Below are positions 51,059 to 60,480 of a stretch of DNA of 64,000 nt, piece after piece; position 1 is the first letter of the stretch; each line of letters begins with the position of its first letter. Source of the DNA: Prochlorococcus sp. AG-402-G10. Its GTDB lineage: Bacteria > Cyanobacteriota > Cyanobacteriia > PCC-6307 > Cyanobiaceae. Made by a program: the position numbers and the translations under genes. Below the pieces are notes generated by a model. That model saw only the letters and a program-made list of their open reading frames with translations. It was not told where the DNA came from and ran no database searches. The stretch is from the NCBI GenBank assembly GCA_003279445.1, contig QCHT01000002.1, positions 94,840 to 158,839 on the forward strand, given 5' to 3'.

Positions 51059-52711
51059 ATGAGCCCAGACTACCAACCGCTACACCATAAATATCGGCCA
51101 CAACGTTTTGATGATTTAGTTGGCCAAGTATCAATTGTTAAAACACTAAAACAAGCTCTAATTACTAACAGAATTGCACCTGCTTACTTATTTAGTGGTC
51201 CACGAGGAACAGGTAAAACCTCCAGTGCAAGAATTCTCGCAAGATCATTAAATTGTCTAAAAAGCACAAAAGCAACTATTGAGCCATGCGGAATTTGTAA
51301 CCTATGCAAAGAAATTAGTAAAGGAACTGCGCTAGATGTAATTGAAATTGATGCTGCTTCCAACACTGGTGTAGATAATATTAGAGAATTAATAGAAAAA
51401 GCTCAATTTGCTCCTGTTCAAGCGCGTTGGAAAGTATATGTAATTGATGAATGTCACATGCTATCTTCAGCTGCATTTAATGCATTGTTAAAGACTTTAG
51501 AAGAGCCACCATTAAGAACAGTTTTTGTGTTAGCTACAACTGATCCTCAGAAGTTATTACAAACAATTCTTAGCAGGTGTCAAAGGTTTGACTTTCGTCG
51601 TATACCAACCAACTTGCTCATTAATCACCTTGATATGATTGCAAAAGAAGAAAAAATAGAAATTGACAAAGAGTCAATCAAACTAATTGCAGAAAGATCG
51701 GAAGGTGGACTGAGGGATGCAGAAAGCTTATTAGATCAATTAAGTCTTCTCGAGCCTCCAATTAAATTATCATCAATCTATGAGCTTCTTGGAGAAGTTC
51801 CAGAAAATGAGTTGATTAATTTAGCTTCTTCTCTAGCAAATAATGACCCTACTAACCTTTTAAAAATATCCAGAAAACTCATTGATAATGGCAAAGAAGC
51901 TATCAACATACTACAAGGGTTAACATCTATATTAAGAGATTTAGTTATCATAAAAGCATTGCCAAATGAATCTAACCTATGCAATATTTCCGATAAATCA
52001 TTCATAGCACTAAAAACAATAGTAGAAAATTTAAGCATGGATCATATTCTGAATTGGCAGCATTTCTTGAAAGGTTCTGAATCACAAATCAGACTTAGCC
52101 TCCAACCAAGATTATGGCTTGAGGTTATCCTACTAGGTCTTTTAAGTGTTAATAATAATGCAAAAATAGAATCAGATATTGTTCCAAAGTTTAAGAAAGT
52201 AGAATCCAGCAACAAAAGGATAAAAGATAATCCATTAGAGTCAAAGGAAAAGTCCAAAGATTCTGATAATACAGCTATAGACTCTAAAGAAAGAAACAAT
52301 GAAGAACTAAGTCAGACTTGGGAAAAGATACTTTCTCAAATTGAATTGCCATCAACTCGTATGCTTTTATCTCAGCAGGCAAGTTTAAGCAAATTAACAA
52401 ATCATAAAGCAGAAGTATCAATCTCAGAAAACTGGATTGGAATGATTCAAAGCCGTAAAAGTATTATCGAAAAGGCGATTACAAAGTCTCTTGGTTCAAA
52501 TAGAGAATTATTGTTAGTTAAACAAACATTAATTCAACCTATACAAGAGAAATTAGAAAAAGAGAATCTGGGGAAAAAGCGTCAAGAGAAACTTGAAGAT
52601 CATGGCTTAGAAGTAACTAAATTAGTAGATAATGATCTAAGCAATAAACAAGCAGAGAACTTTGCTAATTTTTTCAATGGTAAGATAGTAGATCTAGAAG
52701 ATAAGACTTAG
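51059..52711 (+). CDS. dnaX: DNA polymerase III gamma/tau subunit DnaX
   Basis: ATPase of the clamp loader. The 550-aa protein has YRPQRFDDLVGQ at residue 10, Walker A FSGPRGTGKTSSARILARSLNC near 45, the zinc module with cysteines (C-x9-C-x2-C-x2-C), Walker B VYVIDECHMLSSAAFNALLKTLEEPP near 125 and sensor 1 TILSRCQRFDFR near 165, then a collar and a charged, lysine-rich C-terminal third. No A-run that would suggest the E. coli frameshift site was noticed near residue 430. Confidence 0.96.
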   Translation: MSPDYQPLHHKYRPQRFDDLVGQVSIVKTLKQALITNRIAPAYLFSGPRGTGKTSSARILARSLNCLKSTKATIEPCGICNLCKEISKGTALDVIEIDAASNTGVDNIRELIEKAQFAPVQARWKVYVIDECHMLSSAAFNALLKTLEEPPLRTVFVLATTDPQKLLQTILSRCQRFDFRRIPTNLLINHLDMIAKEEKIEIDKESIKLIAERSEGGLRDAESLLDQLSLLEPPIKLSSIYELLGEVPENELINLASSLANNDPTNLLKISRKLIDNGKEAINILQGLTSILRDLVIIKALPNESNLCNISDKSFIALKTIVENLSMDHILNWQHFLKGSESQIRLSLQPRLWLEVILLGLLSVNNNAKIESDIVPKFKKVESSNKRIKDNPLESKEKSKDSDNTAIDSKERNNEELSQTWEKILSQIELPSTRMLLSQQASLSKLTNHKAEVSISENWIGMIQSRKSIIEKAITKSLGSNRELLLVKQTLIQPIQEKLEKENLGKKRQEKLEDHGLEVTKLVDNDLSNKQAENFANFFNGKIVDLEDKT

Positions 52712-52719
52712 GCAAACAT

Positions 52720-54024
52720 TTAATCCCCTGAATGCACTGTCTTAGCCCAAACTAGATTCTTAGACATAAAAGCCATTTTTATAGTTATTAAAGGTATAAC
52801 AAAAAACCAATGAGATAAATATATTATTGACATAATCAGATTGAGTGGAGTTGGGTATGGTAATGCTGGGCCAAGAGCAATTCTTCGTCTACATCCTCTA
52901 TAAAGGGCAAGTCCCGACATGCTAAAAGCAACAAAAGATAATGGCCAAAAGACTGGGAAGCTTTTTGTAAAAATAGAAGTAATTAAATCTATGAAAGAGA
53001 CAACTGGCAGGGCATATTGAAGAAGAAAGAAAGATCCTAAATCAAAATGTTGGGCAGCATTTAATCTATTAGATACCAAGAAAGGCCAATAATCAAAGAA
53101 ACGCTGCAAACCTCCCTCAGCCCAACGCTGTCGCTGGCGAAGCAAAGCACTGAAAGTTTCAACAGCCTCTTCATGTATTGGGGGATCCCAAAGAATTCCT
53201 ATGGAACTACCAGCAATCAATAATCGGAAACTCAAATCCAAATCATCAGTAACTGTTTCCTCGTTAAAGCCTCCACAATTATCTAAAACCTTTCTATTCA
53301 ACAAAGCTCCATTCCCTCTTAACTCAACAACACCTCCTAAAGATTGCCTCCCTTGTTGGATAAAAGCATCCATAGCCATCTCCATTGATTGACAACATGT
53401 AAGTAAATTTCGTTTGGAATTAACAACAGCTTTTCTCAATTGAACAGCGCCCCATTTTCCCTTTTGGGCGAAAGGTACAACTCGCAACAAAATATCCTCA
53501 TGAAAATCAGCATCAGCATCCAAAATAAAAACCCATTCGCCATGTGCTTTCTCTAAGGCATGGTTTAAAGCTCCTGATTTTCCTCCTCTAGAAGCTTTTG
53601 AACGACAAATCACTTGTAAATTAGAACATTCATGCTTTAGACCTTCCAAAATATTTAACGTTCTATCTTGGCTTCCATCATCAATAATTAATATTTTCAG
53701 TTTATTTTTTGGGTATCTAATAGAAATAAGTCTCTTAACTAATCTTCCAATAACAGCTTCTTCGTCCTTAGCAGAAACCAAAACATCTACCGAAGGTAAC
53801 TCTTCGTCTTCTGAAAAAGCTACTGGGGACTTTTCTACTTTTGAAACAGCCATCAGAACTACTTTCAATCCATATATTCCTAATAGGAGAGAAAGAGTAA
53901 TTGCTGGGAATAAATTCTTTGGTGAATCAATCCCATGGGGCATAATTCCTGCCAAAGCACAACAAATCAAAAATAAAAATGACTTACCTTGACGTTTTTC
54001 TCCAGTAACACAAGCTATTGCCAT
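52720..54024 (-). CDS. Family 2 glycosyltransferase, processive type
   Basis: A 434-aa membrane glycosyltransferase related to cellulose or N-acetylglucosamine synthases. Two N-terminal hydrophobic segments (about 15-60) precede the GT-A domain with IDDGSQDRTL near residue 115, the DxD-type ILDADADFHEDIL near 170, TDDLDLSFRLL near 260 and the QRQRW motif (QxxRW) near 295, then three C-terminal membrane segments. The D, D, D, QxxRW set points to a polysaccharide or glycolipid product, but the sugar is unknown. It is followed upstream by the SpoIID-like gene, so an envelope role is plausible. Confidence 0.88.
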   Translation of the reverse strand: MAIACVTGEKRQGKSFLFLICCALAGIMPHGIDSPKNLFPAITLSLLLGIYGLKVVLMAVSKVEKSPVAFSEDEELPSVDVLVSAKDEEAVIGRLVKRLISIRYPKNKLKILIIDDGSQDRTLNILEGLKHECSNLQVICRSKASRGGKSGALNHALEKAHGEWVFILDADADFHEDILLRVVPFAQKGKWGAVQLRKAVVNSKRNLLTCCQSMEMAMDAFIQQGRQSLGGVVELRGNGALLNRKVLDNCGGFNEETVTDDLDLSFRLLIAGSSIGILWDPPIHEEAVETFSALLRQRQRWAEGGLQRFFDYWPFLVSNRLNAAQHFDLGSFFLLQYALPVVSFIDLITSIFTKSFPVFWPLSFVAFSMSGLALYRGCRRRIALGPALPYPTPLNLIMSIIYLSHWFFVIPLITIKMAFMSKNLVWAKTVHSGD

Positions 54025-54070
54025 TGAAATTGGAAGGTTCCAGCAAAGACTCTAAGAGGTCTTCTCAAAA

Positions 54071-55603
54071 CTATTTAAAAGATTCATAAGTTGTTCCTGG
54101 GTAGTAATACTTGAGAATCTTTCGTGCAGTCCATCCTCGGAGCGCCAAATCAATTGCGCCGGCTTGAGACAAGCCAGCTCCATGACCAAATCCACCTCCC
54201 GAAAATTCCCACATACCTTCTTCAACTTTCCGAACTACAAAAAGAGTGCTAGGTAAAACATTCAAGTTTCTTCGAATAGCATCTAAACGAAAAACTAATG
54301 AAGAAGATTCTTTATTGCCCTTAATTTCTAAGGCTAAAACCCTGCCACTAGGACCTCTTTCAAGAACCTGAATAGATTTAGGGACATCATTTGCAGAAAA
54401 TCCCAACTTATATTTTATTTTTTCAGCACTTAAAGTTCTTTTCCAACGAAAAAGTCGGTGGCCATTCCCATAAGCACCATCTCTTTTGGACAAAAGTCTT
54501 TTTACTAGAAGGTCTTTTTGAATCGGCAACGAAAACTGTTTATTCCATCTCGAAGATCCATCTAAAAATGTTCGCAAATATGGTACTGGCTTCATCGACC
54601 AAGCCTCATGACCTGCTGCACTAATGCCGCCATTAGTTGCATGATAAACAGCATTAATAGGTGTTCCTTTCCATTTAAGAACCTTCCCAGAGGTCTCAGA
54701 AATAGCAACCCCAACTCCTTTGTTTGCGATTGCAGGATTCTTATAAACCTGGCACTGAGTATCACTGCACAAATGATATCCATCAATCTCAAACCGTTTA
54801 CTATTCGCTAGTGCCCATGTCCTAGCCAAAACAGCTTGAGCCTCTAAAGCCGATGGAGGCGAAGAAGCGCCAATTTCATGGGGAAGAACACCAAGTAAAT
54901 ATTCCTCGATAGGAACCTTTTCAAGAAATGTCCATGTTCCATATGCATCTGGTTTAATCAAAAAAGGTCCTTGATATTTCCCTCCTCGCCATAGCAATCC
55001 ATCTGGAGCACTAATAAATACGTCATCTGATAGTTGATATTCTCCAAAACCCAATTTTAGAACTGGCTTTAATTCAAAAATAAATTTTTTTCTAACTGTT
55101 TTAAATTTTATCCCCTGAGGTAATTTTGAGGATTTCGAAACCCAAACTTCCCAATCTAAAGGGTGAGCAATGTGATTTTCTATCCCATCTTCTTCTAATA
55201 AAAGTGAAATTCTCTGAGCTGACTCAAAACTTGCAAATGGTCCTATTACATGTCGCCAAAAAATCTTTGGTGATTTCAAGCTGATTTTTCTCCAACTTAT
55301 AGATATTTCAGGAGCTTTATGAACTAACCCACGTGAATCTTGTAAAACAAGTGATCTCCCTGCACTAATCAGCTTTAATTCCTTCGCCTGAGAATGCTCG
55401 GAATCTACTGTTCCCAAATATTGCTCTAAACTGACTAAAAGCTCTTTAGTTTCTTTGACATCATCAGGTTTTGGTATTTCTTGATGTGTAGACCAAGCAG
55501 CATCAGAATTAATAGAATCCTCTGCTATAGAGCTCAAATCAAACTCAGCAAGCACACATAAGAAGCAAGAAGCAATTAATTGGTGAAAAAATAGCTTTTG
55601 CAT
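54071..55603 (-). CDS. Exported SpoIID/LytB-domain protein
   Basis: A roughly 510-aa protein with an N-terminal signal peptide (MQKLFFHQLIASCFLCVLA). Residues about 130-165 resemble a SPOR repeat (GPFASFESAQRISLLLEEDG), and the C-terminal half is a SpoIID domain with EEYLLGVLPHEIGASSPPSALEAQAVLARTWA near 235, ATNGGISAAGHEAW near 325 and GGGFGHGAGLSQAGAIDLA near 475. SpoIID enzymes trim denuded glycan in Bacillus; SPOR domains bind such glycan, so a role at the division septum is a reasonable inference. GTG 55618 extends the frame, but ATG 55603 starts a cleaner signal peptide. Confidence 0.88.
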   Translation of the reverse strand: MQKLFFHQLIASCFLCVLAEFDLSSIAEDSINSDAAWSTHQEIPKPDDVKETKELLVSLEQYLGTVDSEHSQAKELKLISAGRSLVLQDSRGLVHKAPEISISWRKISLKSPKIFWRHVIGPFASFESAQRISLLLEEDGIENHIAHPLDWEVWVSKSSKLPQGIKFKTVRKKFIFELKPVLKLGFGEYQLSDDVFISAPDGLLWRGGKYQGPFLIKPDAYGTWTFLEKVPIEEYLLGVLPHEIGASSPPSALEAQAVLARTWALANSKRFEIDGYHLCSDTQCQVYKNPAIANKGVGVAISETSGKVLKWKGTPINAVYHATNGGISAAGHEAWSMKPVPYLRTFLDGSSRWNKQFSLPIQKDLLVKRLLSKRDGAYGNGHRLFRWKRTLSAEKIKYKLGFSANDVPKSIQVLERGPSGRVLALEIKGNKESSSLVFRLDAIRRNLNVLPSTLFVVRKVEEGMWEFSGGGFGHGAGLSQAGAIDLALRGWTARKILKYYYPGTTYESFK

Positions 55604-55710
55604 TGATACCTGAAACACTAGTCCGAAAAATAATTAATCAATAACCCAATTTGGCTGATGGGAGTCTTAGGAAGTAGGGTAGTAGATCGTGTTGGTGTGT
55701 TTGCCAAAAA

Positions 55711-55908
55711 ATGCCTAAATTAAAAACTCGCAAATCTGCCGCAAAGCGATTTAAGGCAACAGTCACAGGGAAGTTTATGCGACGCAGAGCTTTCCGAAAT
55801 CATCTGCTAGATCACAAAAGTTCTAAGCTCAAGAGACACCTTGCAACGAAAGCTGTTGTTGATGAGAGCGATGCAGACAATGTTCGACTAATGCTTCCCT
55901 ATAGCTGA
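55711..55908 (+). CDS. rpmI: 50S ribosomal protein L35
   Basis: Small basic protein of the large subunit, 65 aa, with the signature [21 protein letters not shown] and a Lys/Arg-rich C-terminal half. Upstream of rplT by 63 bases. infC, its usual partner, is located 30 kb away in this window. Confidence 0.97.
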   Translation: MPKLKTRKSAAKRFKATVTGKFMRRRAFRNHLLDHKSSKLKRHLATKAVVDESDADNVRLMLPYS

Positions 55909-55971
55909 TCATTTGAGCACTTCAAAGCACTCAACTTTATTAATCATCCACCTAATTTAATCCCTTAAGTC

Positions 55972-56319
55972 ATGTCACGCGTTAAAAGAGGCAATGTCGC
56001 TAGAAAAAGAAGAAATAAGATACTCCGACTAGCTAAAGGGTTTAGAGGAAGCAATGGCTCGCTATTCCGAACAGCCAATCAACGTGTCATGAAAGCATTG
56101 TGTAATGCCTATAGAGATAGGAAAAGAAGGAAACGCGATTTCAGAAGACTTTGGATAGCTAGAATTAATGCTGCTTCAAGAATTAATGGAATAAGCTATA
56201 GCAAATTCATGGGCAGTCTTAAAAAAGAAGAAATTAGGATCAATAGAAAAATGTTGGCCCAACTAGCCGTTGCAGATCCTGGTACCTTTAAAAAAGTTGT
56301 TACAGAGGTGCAAAACTAA
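55972..56319 (+). CDS. rplT: 50S ribosomal protein L20
   Basis: Early assembly protein of the large subunit, 115 aa, with [26 protein letters not shown] at the N-terminus and the globular end [17 protein letters not shown]. In other bacteria L20 represses its own operon by binding the leader; no such structure was identified here. Confidence 0.98.
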   Translation: MSRVKRGNVARKRRNKILRLAKGFRGSNGSLFRTANQRVMKALCNAYRDRKRRKRDFRRLWIARINAASRINGISYSKFMGSLKKEEIRINRKMLAQLAVADPGTFKKVVTEVQN

Positions 56320-56421
56320 GAGAGTCAACCAAAGCTTTCAACATTAAAATATTTTTATATATTAGTACTAGAATCTAGTTTCTAGAATTATTGCTGATCC
56401 TTATAGTCCCTAATCTTACGA

Positions 56422-56979
56422 ATGTCATCCTCTCTACCACAAACATACCTAATTATACTAGGTAGTATATTATTTATTCTTGCAATTGTAGTTGGAAGAC
56501 AGGTTTTAAACGTAAGAAGAAGCGAAATCAATCTAGTTAAATTAGAAAAAAGTGGGGCAATTGATTCCAGTAATTCAGAAAAACTATATGAGCTAGGGTC
56601 GGCACAATTAAATAAAAGGCTTTACCCACAAGCCACTAATACATTAAAGAAAGCATTAAAACAAATCAAAGATGAACCAGATGAGGCAAAAGCAATAATT
56701 GCAAATGCACTAGGATTCTCTCTAGCAGCTCAAGATAATTTCAAAGAAGCTGTTAAGCATTACCAAGATGCAATTAAAGTTAAAAGCGATTACCCAGTTG
56801 CAATGAATAATCTGGCATACGCAAAACAAAAGCTTTTACTAGAAAGTGAGGCATATAAAATTTATCAAGATGTCTTAAAAATTGATCCAGGAAATAAAAC
56901 TGCAAGAAAACAGGTGGCAAAGATAGATAAAATGAATGCAAATAAATCAAAGAATATTATTTACAAAAAAGGATTCTAA
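56422..56979 (+). CDS. Membrane-anchored TPR protein
   Basis: A 185-aa protein with one N-terminal transmembrane helix (about residues 8-28, LIILGSILFILAIVVGR) and three tetratricopeptide repeats from about 55 to 165 (EKLYELGSAQLNKRLYPQA, NALGFSLAAQDNFKEAVKHY, NNLAYAKQKLLLESEAYKIY). The layout resembles thylakoid assembly factors such as the Ycf37/Ycf3 type; I suspect Ycf37-like, but this is not proven. It lies 28 bases before thiG on the same strand. Confidence 0.82.
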   Translation: MSSSLPQTYLIILGSILFILAIVVGRQVLNVRRSEINLVKLEKSGAIDSSNSEKLYELGSAQLNKRLYPQATNTLKKALKQIKDEPDEAKAIIANALGFSLAAQDNFKEAVKHYQDAIKVKSDYPVAMNNLAYAKQKLLLESEAYKIYQDVLKIDPGNKTARKQVAKIDKMNANKSKNIIYKKGF

Positions 56980-57007
56980 TTTCCATAAATATTATAATTA
57001 AGTCTCA

Positions 57008-57832
57008 ATGAAAAGCCATTCTTTATTATTAGAGATAGGAGAAAAAAGCTTCAAAAGTAGATTGTTAACTGGTACAGGTAAGTATCAGAATCTTACGCAA
57101 ATGAATGAAAGTATACTTCAATCAGCATGCGAGATTGTAACTGTAGCTGTAAGACGAGTTGATAACACTCTTGATCCCTCCCATAAAGGACTGATGGAAG
57201 CAATTGACTGGACTAAAGTATGGATGCTTCCCAATACTGCTGGATGTGCGACTGCAGAAGAAGCCATTCGAATTGCACGATTAGGCCGAGAACTTGCAAA
57301 ACTTTCGGGCCAAGAAGACAACAACTTTGTCAAATTAGAGGTAATCCCAGATAAACGCTATTTACTTCCTGATCCATTTGGAACATTACATGCTGCAGAA
57401 CAACTGGTGAAAGAAGGTTTCAAAGTTTTGCCATATATAAATGCTGATCCACTTTTAGCAAAACGGCTAGAAGAAATTGGTTGTTCATCTGTAATGCCAC
57501 TGGGATCAGCAATCGGATCAGCTCAAGGAATTCTCAATGAAAGTAATATTCGAATTATTATCGAAAACTCGAACGTACCTGTAATAGTCGATGCTGGAAT
57601 TGGTGTCCCTAGTCATGCAGCAAAGGCAATGGAAATGGGTGCAGATGCAGTTTTAGTAAATAGTGCGATTGCGCTTTCAAAAGATCCTCCATCTATGGCA
57701 GAAGCCATGGGAAAAGCCGTTCAAGCTGGACGCAAAGCTTTCCTAGCAGGCCGCCTGCAAGAGCGTCCTGAAGCCATTCCAAGCTCACCAATCTCTGGGG
57801 TCTCTCAATCTTCAGCAAATTCTCAGAAGTAA
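57008..57832 (+). CDS. thiG: Thiazole synthase ThiG
   Basis: Builds the thiazole ring of thiamin from deoxyxylulose phosphate, dehydroglycine and ThiS thiocarboxylate. The 274-aa TIM-barrel has [12 protein letters not shown] near residue 17, [11 protein letters not shown] near 43, [16 protein letters not shown] near 78, [15 protein letters not shown] near 110 and [27 protein letters not shown] near 195. No TPP riboswitch was recognised upstream, unlike thiC. Confidence 0.97.
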   Translation: MKSHSLLLEIGEKSFKSRLLTGTGKYQNLTQMNESILQSACEIVTVAVRRVDNTLDPSHKGLMEAIDWTKVWMLPNTAGCATAEEAIRIARLGRELAKLSGQEDNNFVKLEVIPDKRYLLPDPFGTLHAAEQLVKEGFKVLPYINADPLLAKRLEEIGCSSVMPLGSAIGSAQGILNESNIRIIIENSNVPVIVDAGIGVPSHAAKAMEMGADAVLVNSAIALSKDPPSMAEAMGKAVQAGRKAFLAGRLQERPEAIPSSPISGVSQSSANSQK

Positions 57833-57870
57833 CGGTAAGTAACAGATGCAAAAAGAATAAAGTAGAAATT

Positions 57871-57876
57871 TATAAC
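57871..57876 (+). promoter_or_regulatory. Candidate -10 box for the Psb34-like gene
   Basis: TATAAC 23 bases before the start codon, in the 67-base gap after thiG. No convincing -35 was seen, which is common in Prochlorococcus promoters. Supports separate transcription of the small gene; inference only. Confidence 0.35.
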
Positions 57877-57899
57877 CTCCGTTCAGAAATATCGCTGAA

Positions 57900-58067
57900 A
57901 TGACAGTTACAAATGAATCTGGCGGAAGATTAAATGCTTTTGCAAACGAGCCAGAGATGGAACTCATGGACTCAGTTCCTCGCAAATACAAGCCAGCTCA
58001 ACTATTCCAGTTGATTGCTCTAATTGCATTAATTACTATTATTGGTGTTTATTTTTTGTTTAAGTGA
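57900..58067 (+). CDS. psb34: Psb34-like small photosystem II assembly protein (ssl1498 family)
   Basis: A 55-aa protein with a polar N-terminal half and one transmembrane helix at about residues 35-54. The start MTVTNESGGRLNAFANEPEM fits the Psb34/ssl1498 family, which begins with a short segment containing GGR-N-FA-EP followed by one helix. In Synechocystis and Thermosynechococcus, Psb34 binds CP47 in PSII assembly intermediates and relates to Hlip exchange. Family assignment is from memory of the motif. It stands alone between thiG and sqdB, with its own ATG at 57900 and TGA at 58065. Confidence 0.72.
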   Translation: MTVTNESGGRLNAFANEPEMELMDSVPRKYKPAQLFQLIALIALITIIGVYFLFK

Positions 58068-58125
58068 GGCCTTATAGTAGTTTTTCCTATATTGGGTCTT
58101 TGGATCTTCACTCCTGGAGTTTTGG

Positions 58126-59322
58126 GTGAAAGTTTTAGTTCTTGGTGGTGACGGCTTCTGTGGTTGGCCTTGTTCAGTCAACTTGGCAGAACAAGGGCAC
58201 GATGTGTTAATCGTGGACAATCTGAGCCGTCGAAAAATAGACATTGATCTTGAAGTCGAATCTCTGACTCCGATTTCTAGTATTGGAGATCGTTTAAAAG
58301 CTTGGGAAGAAATTGGTGGTAAGCCTATTGGTTTTACTAACCTTGATATTTCTAATCAGTATCAACGCTTGTTAGATCTTCTAATTGCGGAGCGTCCTGA
58401 TGCAATTGTTCATTTTGCTGAACAACGTGCTGCTCCTTACTCTATGAAGAGTAGTGAGACTAAAAGATACACTGTAGACAATAATGTGAATGGTACTCAT
58501 AACTTACTTGCTGCAATAGTTGAATCCGGTTTAGACATTCACGTAGTTCACTTGGGGACAATGGGAGTCTATGGATATGGATCTCATAGAGGTGCAACTA
58601 TTCCAGAAGGTTATCTAAAAGTCGAGGTCCCTCAGCCTGATGGCACTCGTTTTGAAGAAGAAATTCTTCACCCAGCCAGTCCAGGAAGTGTTTACCATAT
58701 GACTAAGACGCTGGATCAGTTAATTTTTCTGTATTACAACAAAAACGATAAGGTTAAGATTACCGATCTTCATCAAGGGATTGTTTGGGGAACTAATACT
58801 GAGGCAACATCTAGAGACCCTCGCTTAACAAATAGATTCGACTATGACGGCGACTATGGGACAGTCCTTAACAGATTTCTCATGCAGGCTGCTATAAAAT
58901 ATCCACTTACTGTTCATGGCACAGGAGGACAAACTAGGGCTTTTATTCATATACAAGATTCAGTAAAATGCGTTCAACTAGCTTTGGAAAATCCACCTGA
59001 AGAAGGAGAAAGAGTAAAAATCTTTAACCAAATGACTGAAAGTCACCAAGTTGGTGAATTAGCCAAAAAAGTAGCTGCTCTAACTGGAGCAGAGGTTAAT
59101 TACTTACCCAATCCTAGGAATGAGGCTGTAGAGAATGATCTCATTGTAGATAATCGTTGTTTCATTGAGCTTGGACTAAAGCCAACAACTCTTGATGATG
59201 GTCTTTTAACAGAAGTTGTAGAAGTAGCGCGCCGCTGGTCGGATCGATGCAATCGAACACGTATACCATGTATATCTGCATGGACATCAACCCAAGCACA
59301 AGCAATAAAAAAGACTAAATAA
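58126..59322 (+). CDS. sqdB: UDP-sulfoquinovose synthase SqdB
   Basis: Makes UDP-sulfoquinovose from UDP-glucose and sulfite, for the sulfolipid SQDG. The 398-aa protein is an extended SDR enzyme with the NAD motif VLVLGGDGFCGWPCSVNLA at the start, HFAEQRAAPYSM near 105, LGTMGVYGYG near 145, the catalytic YHMTK near 190 and GTGGQTRAFIHIQDSV near 265. Translation starts at GTG 58126, with GGAG six bases ahead. sqdX follows nine bases after the stop. Confidence 0.97.
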   Translation: MKVLVLGGDGFCGWPCSVNLAEQGHDVLIVDNLSRRKIDIDLEVESLTPISSIGDRLKAWEEIGGKPIGFTNLDISNQYQRLLDLLIAERPDAIVHFAEQRAAPYSMKSSETKRYTVDNNVNGTHNLLAAIVESGLDIHVVHLGTMGVYGYGSHRGATIPEGYLKVEVPQPDGTRFEEEILHPASPGSVYHMTKTLDQLIFLYYNKNDKVKITDLHQGIVWGTNTEATSRDPRLTNRFDYDGDYGTVLNRFLMQAAIKYPLTVHGTGGQTRAFIHIQDSVKCVQLALENPPEEGERVKIFNQMTESHQVGELAKKVAALTGAEVNYLPNPRNEAVENDLIVDNRCFIELGLKPTTLDDGLLTEVVEVARRWSDRCNRTRIPCISAWTSTQAQAIKKTK

Positions 59323-59331
59323 TTTAATCAA

Positions 59332-60480
59332 GTGAAAATTGCCTTTTTTACTGAAACCTTCTTACCGAAAGTAGATGGAATAGTAACGCGTCTAACCAAA
59401 ACTATTGAAAGCCTTACTAAAACTGGCGACGAAGTTATTATTTTCTGCCCAGAAGGTTGTCCCGAAGAATTCATGGGAGCCAAAGTGATTGGCGTCCCCG
59501 CAATGCCATTACCTCTCTATCCAGAGTTGAAACTGGGCCTCCCAGGTACTGCCGTTTCTGATGCATTAGATAGTTTCACACCCGATCTCATACACGTTGT
59601 CAATCCAGCCGTCCTAGGTCTTGGAGGAATCTGGCTAGCCAAAACAAATGGGATTCCACTAGTTGCTAGCTATCACACACATCTTCCCAAATACCTTGAG
59701 CACTATGGGATGGGAATGCTCGAGCCATTATTATGGGAGTTACTCAAAGCAGCCCATAATCAAGCTCTTCTGAACCTTTGCACATCAACAGCAATGGTGA
59801 AAGAACTAAGCGAAAAAGGTATTCAAAATACTGCTCTTTGGCAAAGAGGTGTAGATACAGATACTTTCCGACCAGATCTCCGAAAGAATACAATGCGCAA
59901 AAAACTATTAGGGAAATTTAGTGATGAAGGAGCCCTTCTGATCTATGTGGGAAGATTATCCGCTGAAAAGCAAATAGAAAGAATAAAACCTGTACTGGAT
60001 GCACTACCAAAAGCAAGACTTGCACTTGTTGGCGATGGACCATATAGAAATCAACTCGAGAAAATTTTTGCCGGTTCACCGACTACATTCGTGGGCTACC
60101 TTGCAGGAGAAGAATTAGCCAGTGCATATGCCTCTGGAGATGCTTTCTTGTTCCCCTCTAGCACAGAAACTTTAGGATTAGTGCTTCTAGAAGCAATGGC
60201 AGCCGGGTGTCCTGTAGTAGGAGCCAATAAAGGAGGAATACCAGATATAATTACCGACGGAATTAACGGGTGTCTCTACGATCCAGACGGAGACAATAAT
60301 GGTACTGAAAGCCTTATTCTTGCTACAGAAAAACTTCTAGGAGATAAAAGTGAACGACAAGAAATGAGAAATGCTGCTAGAGCAGAAGCAGAACGCTGGG
60401 GTTGGCCAGCAGCTACTGAACAATTACGAAAGTTTTATCAACAAATACTCAATAAATCCGTCGGGAAAATTCCAGCCTAG
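59332..60480 (+). CDS. sqdX: Sulfoquinovosyldiacylglycerol synthase SqdX (GT4 glycosyltransferase)
   Basis: Transfers sulfoquinovose from UDP-sulfoquinovose to diacylglycerol. The 382-aa GT-B enzyme has FTETFLPKVDGIVTRL at the N-terminus, SYHTHLPKYLEHYG near 120, YVGRLSAEKQIERI near 205, and the EX7E-type nucleotide site SSTETLGLVLLEAMAAGCPVV near 285. GTG start. It forms a two-gene operon with sqdB. Its TAG stop overlaps the stop of the next minus-strand gene in the palindrome CAGCCTAGGCTG. Confidence 0.96.
   Translation: MKIAFFTETFLPKVDGIVTRLTKTIESLTKTGDEVIIFCPEGCPEEFMGAKVIGVPAMPLPLYPELKLGLPGTAVSDALDSFTPDLIHVVNPAVLGLGGIWLAKTNGIPLVASYHTHLPKYLEHYGMGMLEPLLWELLKAAHNQALLNLCTSTAMVKELSEKGIQNTALWQRGVDTDTFRPDLRKNTMRKKLLGKFSDEGALLIYVGRLSAEKQIERIKPVLDALPKARLALVGDGPYRNQLEKIFAGSPTTFVGYLAGEELASAYASGDAFLFPSSTETLGLVLLEAMAAGCPVVGANKGGIPDIITDGINGCLYDPDGDNNGTESLILATEKLLGDKSERQEMRNAARAEAERWGWPAATEQLRKFYQQILNKSVGKIPA

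Noticed and set aside
55909..55971. Possible hairpin between rpmI and rplT
   Set aside because: Only a five-base TTGAG/CTCAA stem with a mismatched interior; too weak to call a terminator or L20-binding site.
56360..56390. CTAGAA/TTCTAG repeat after rplT
   Set aside because: A six-base stem with no U-run; looks like chance in AT-rich DNA.
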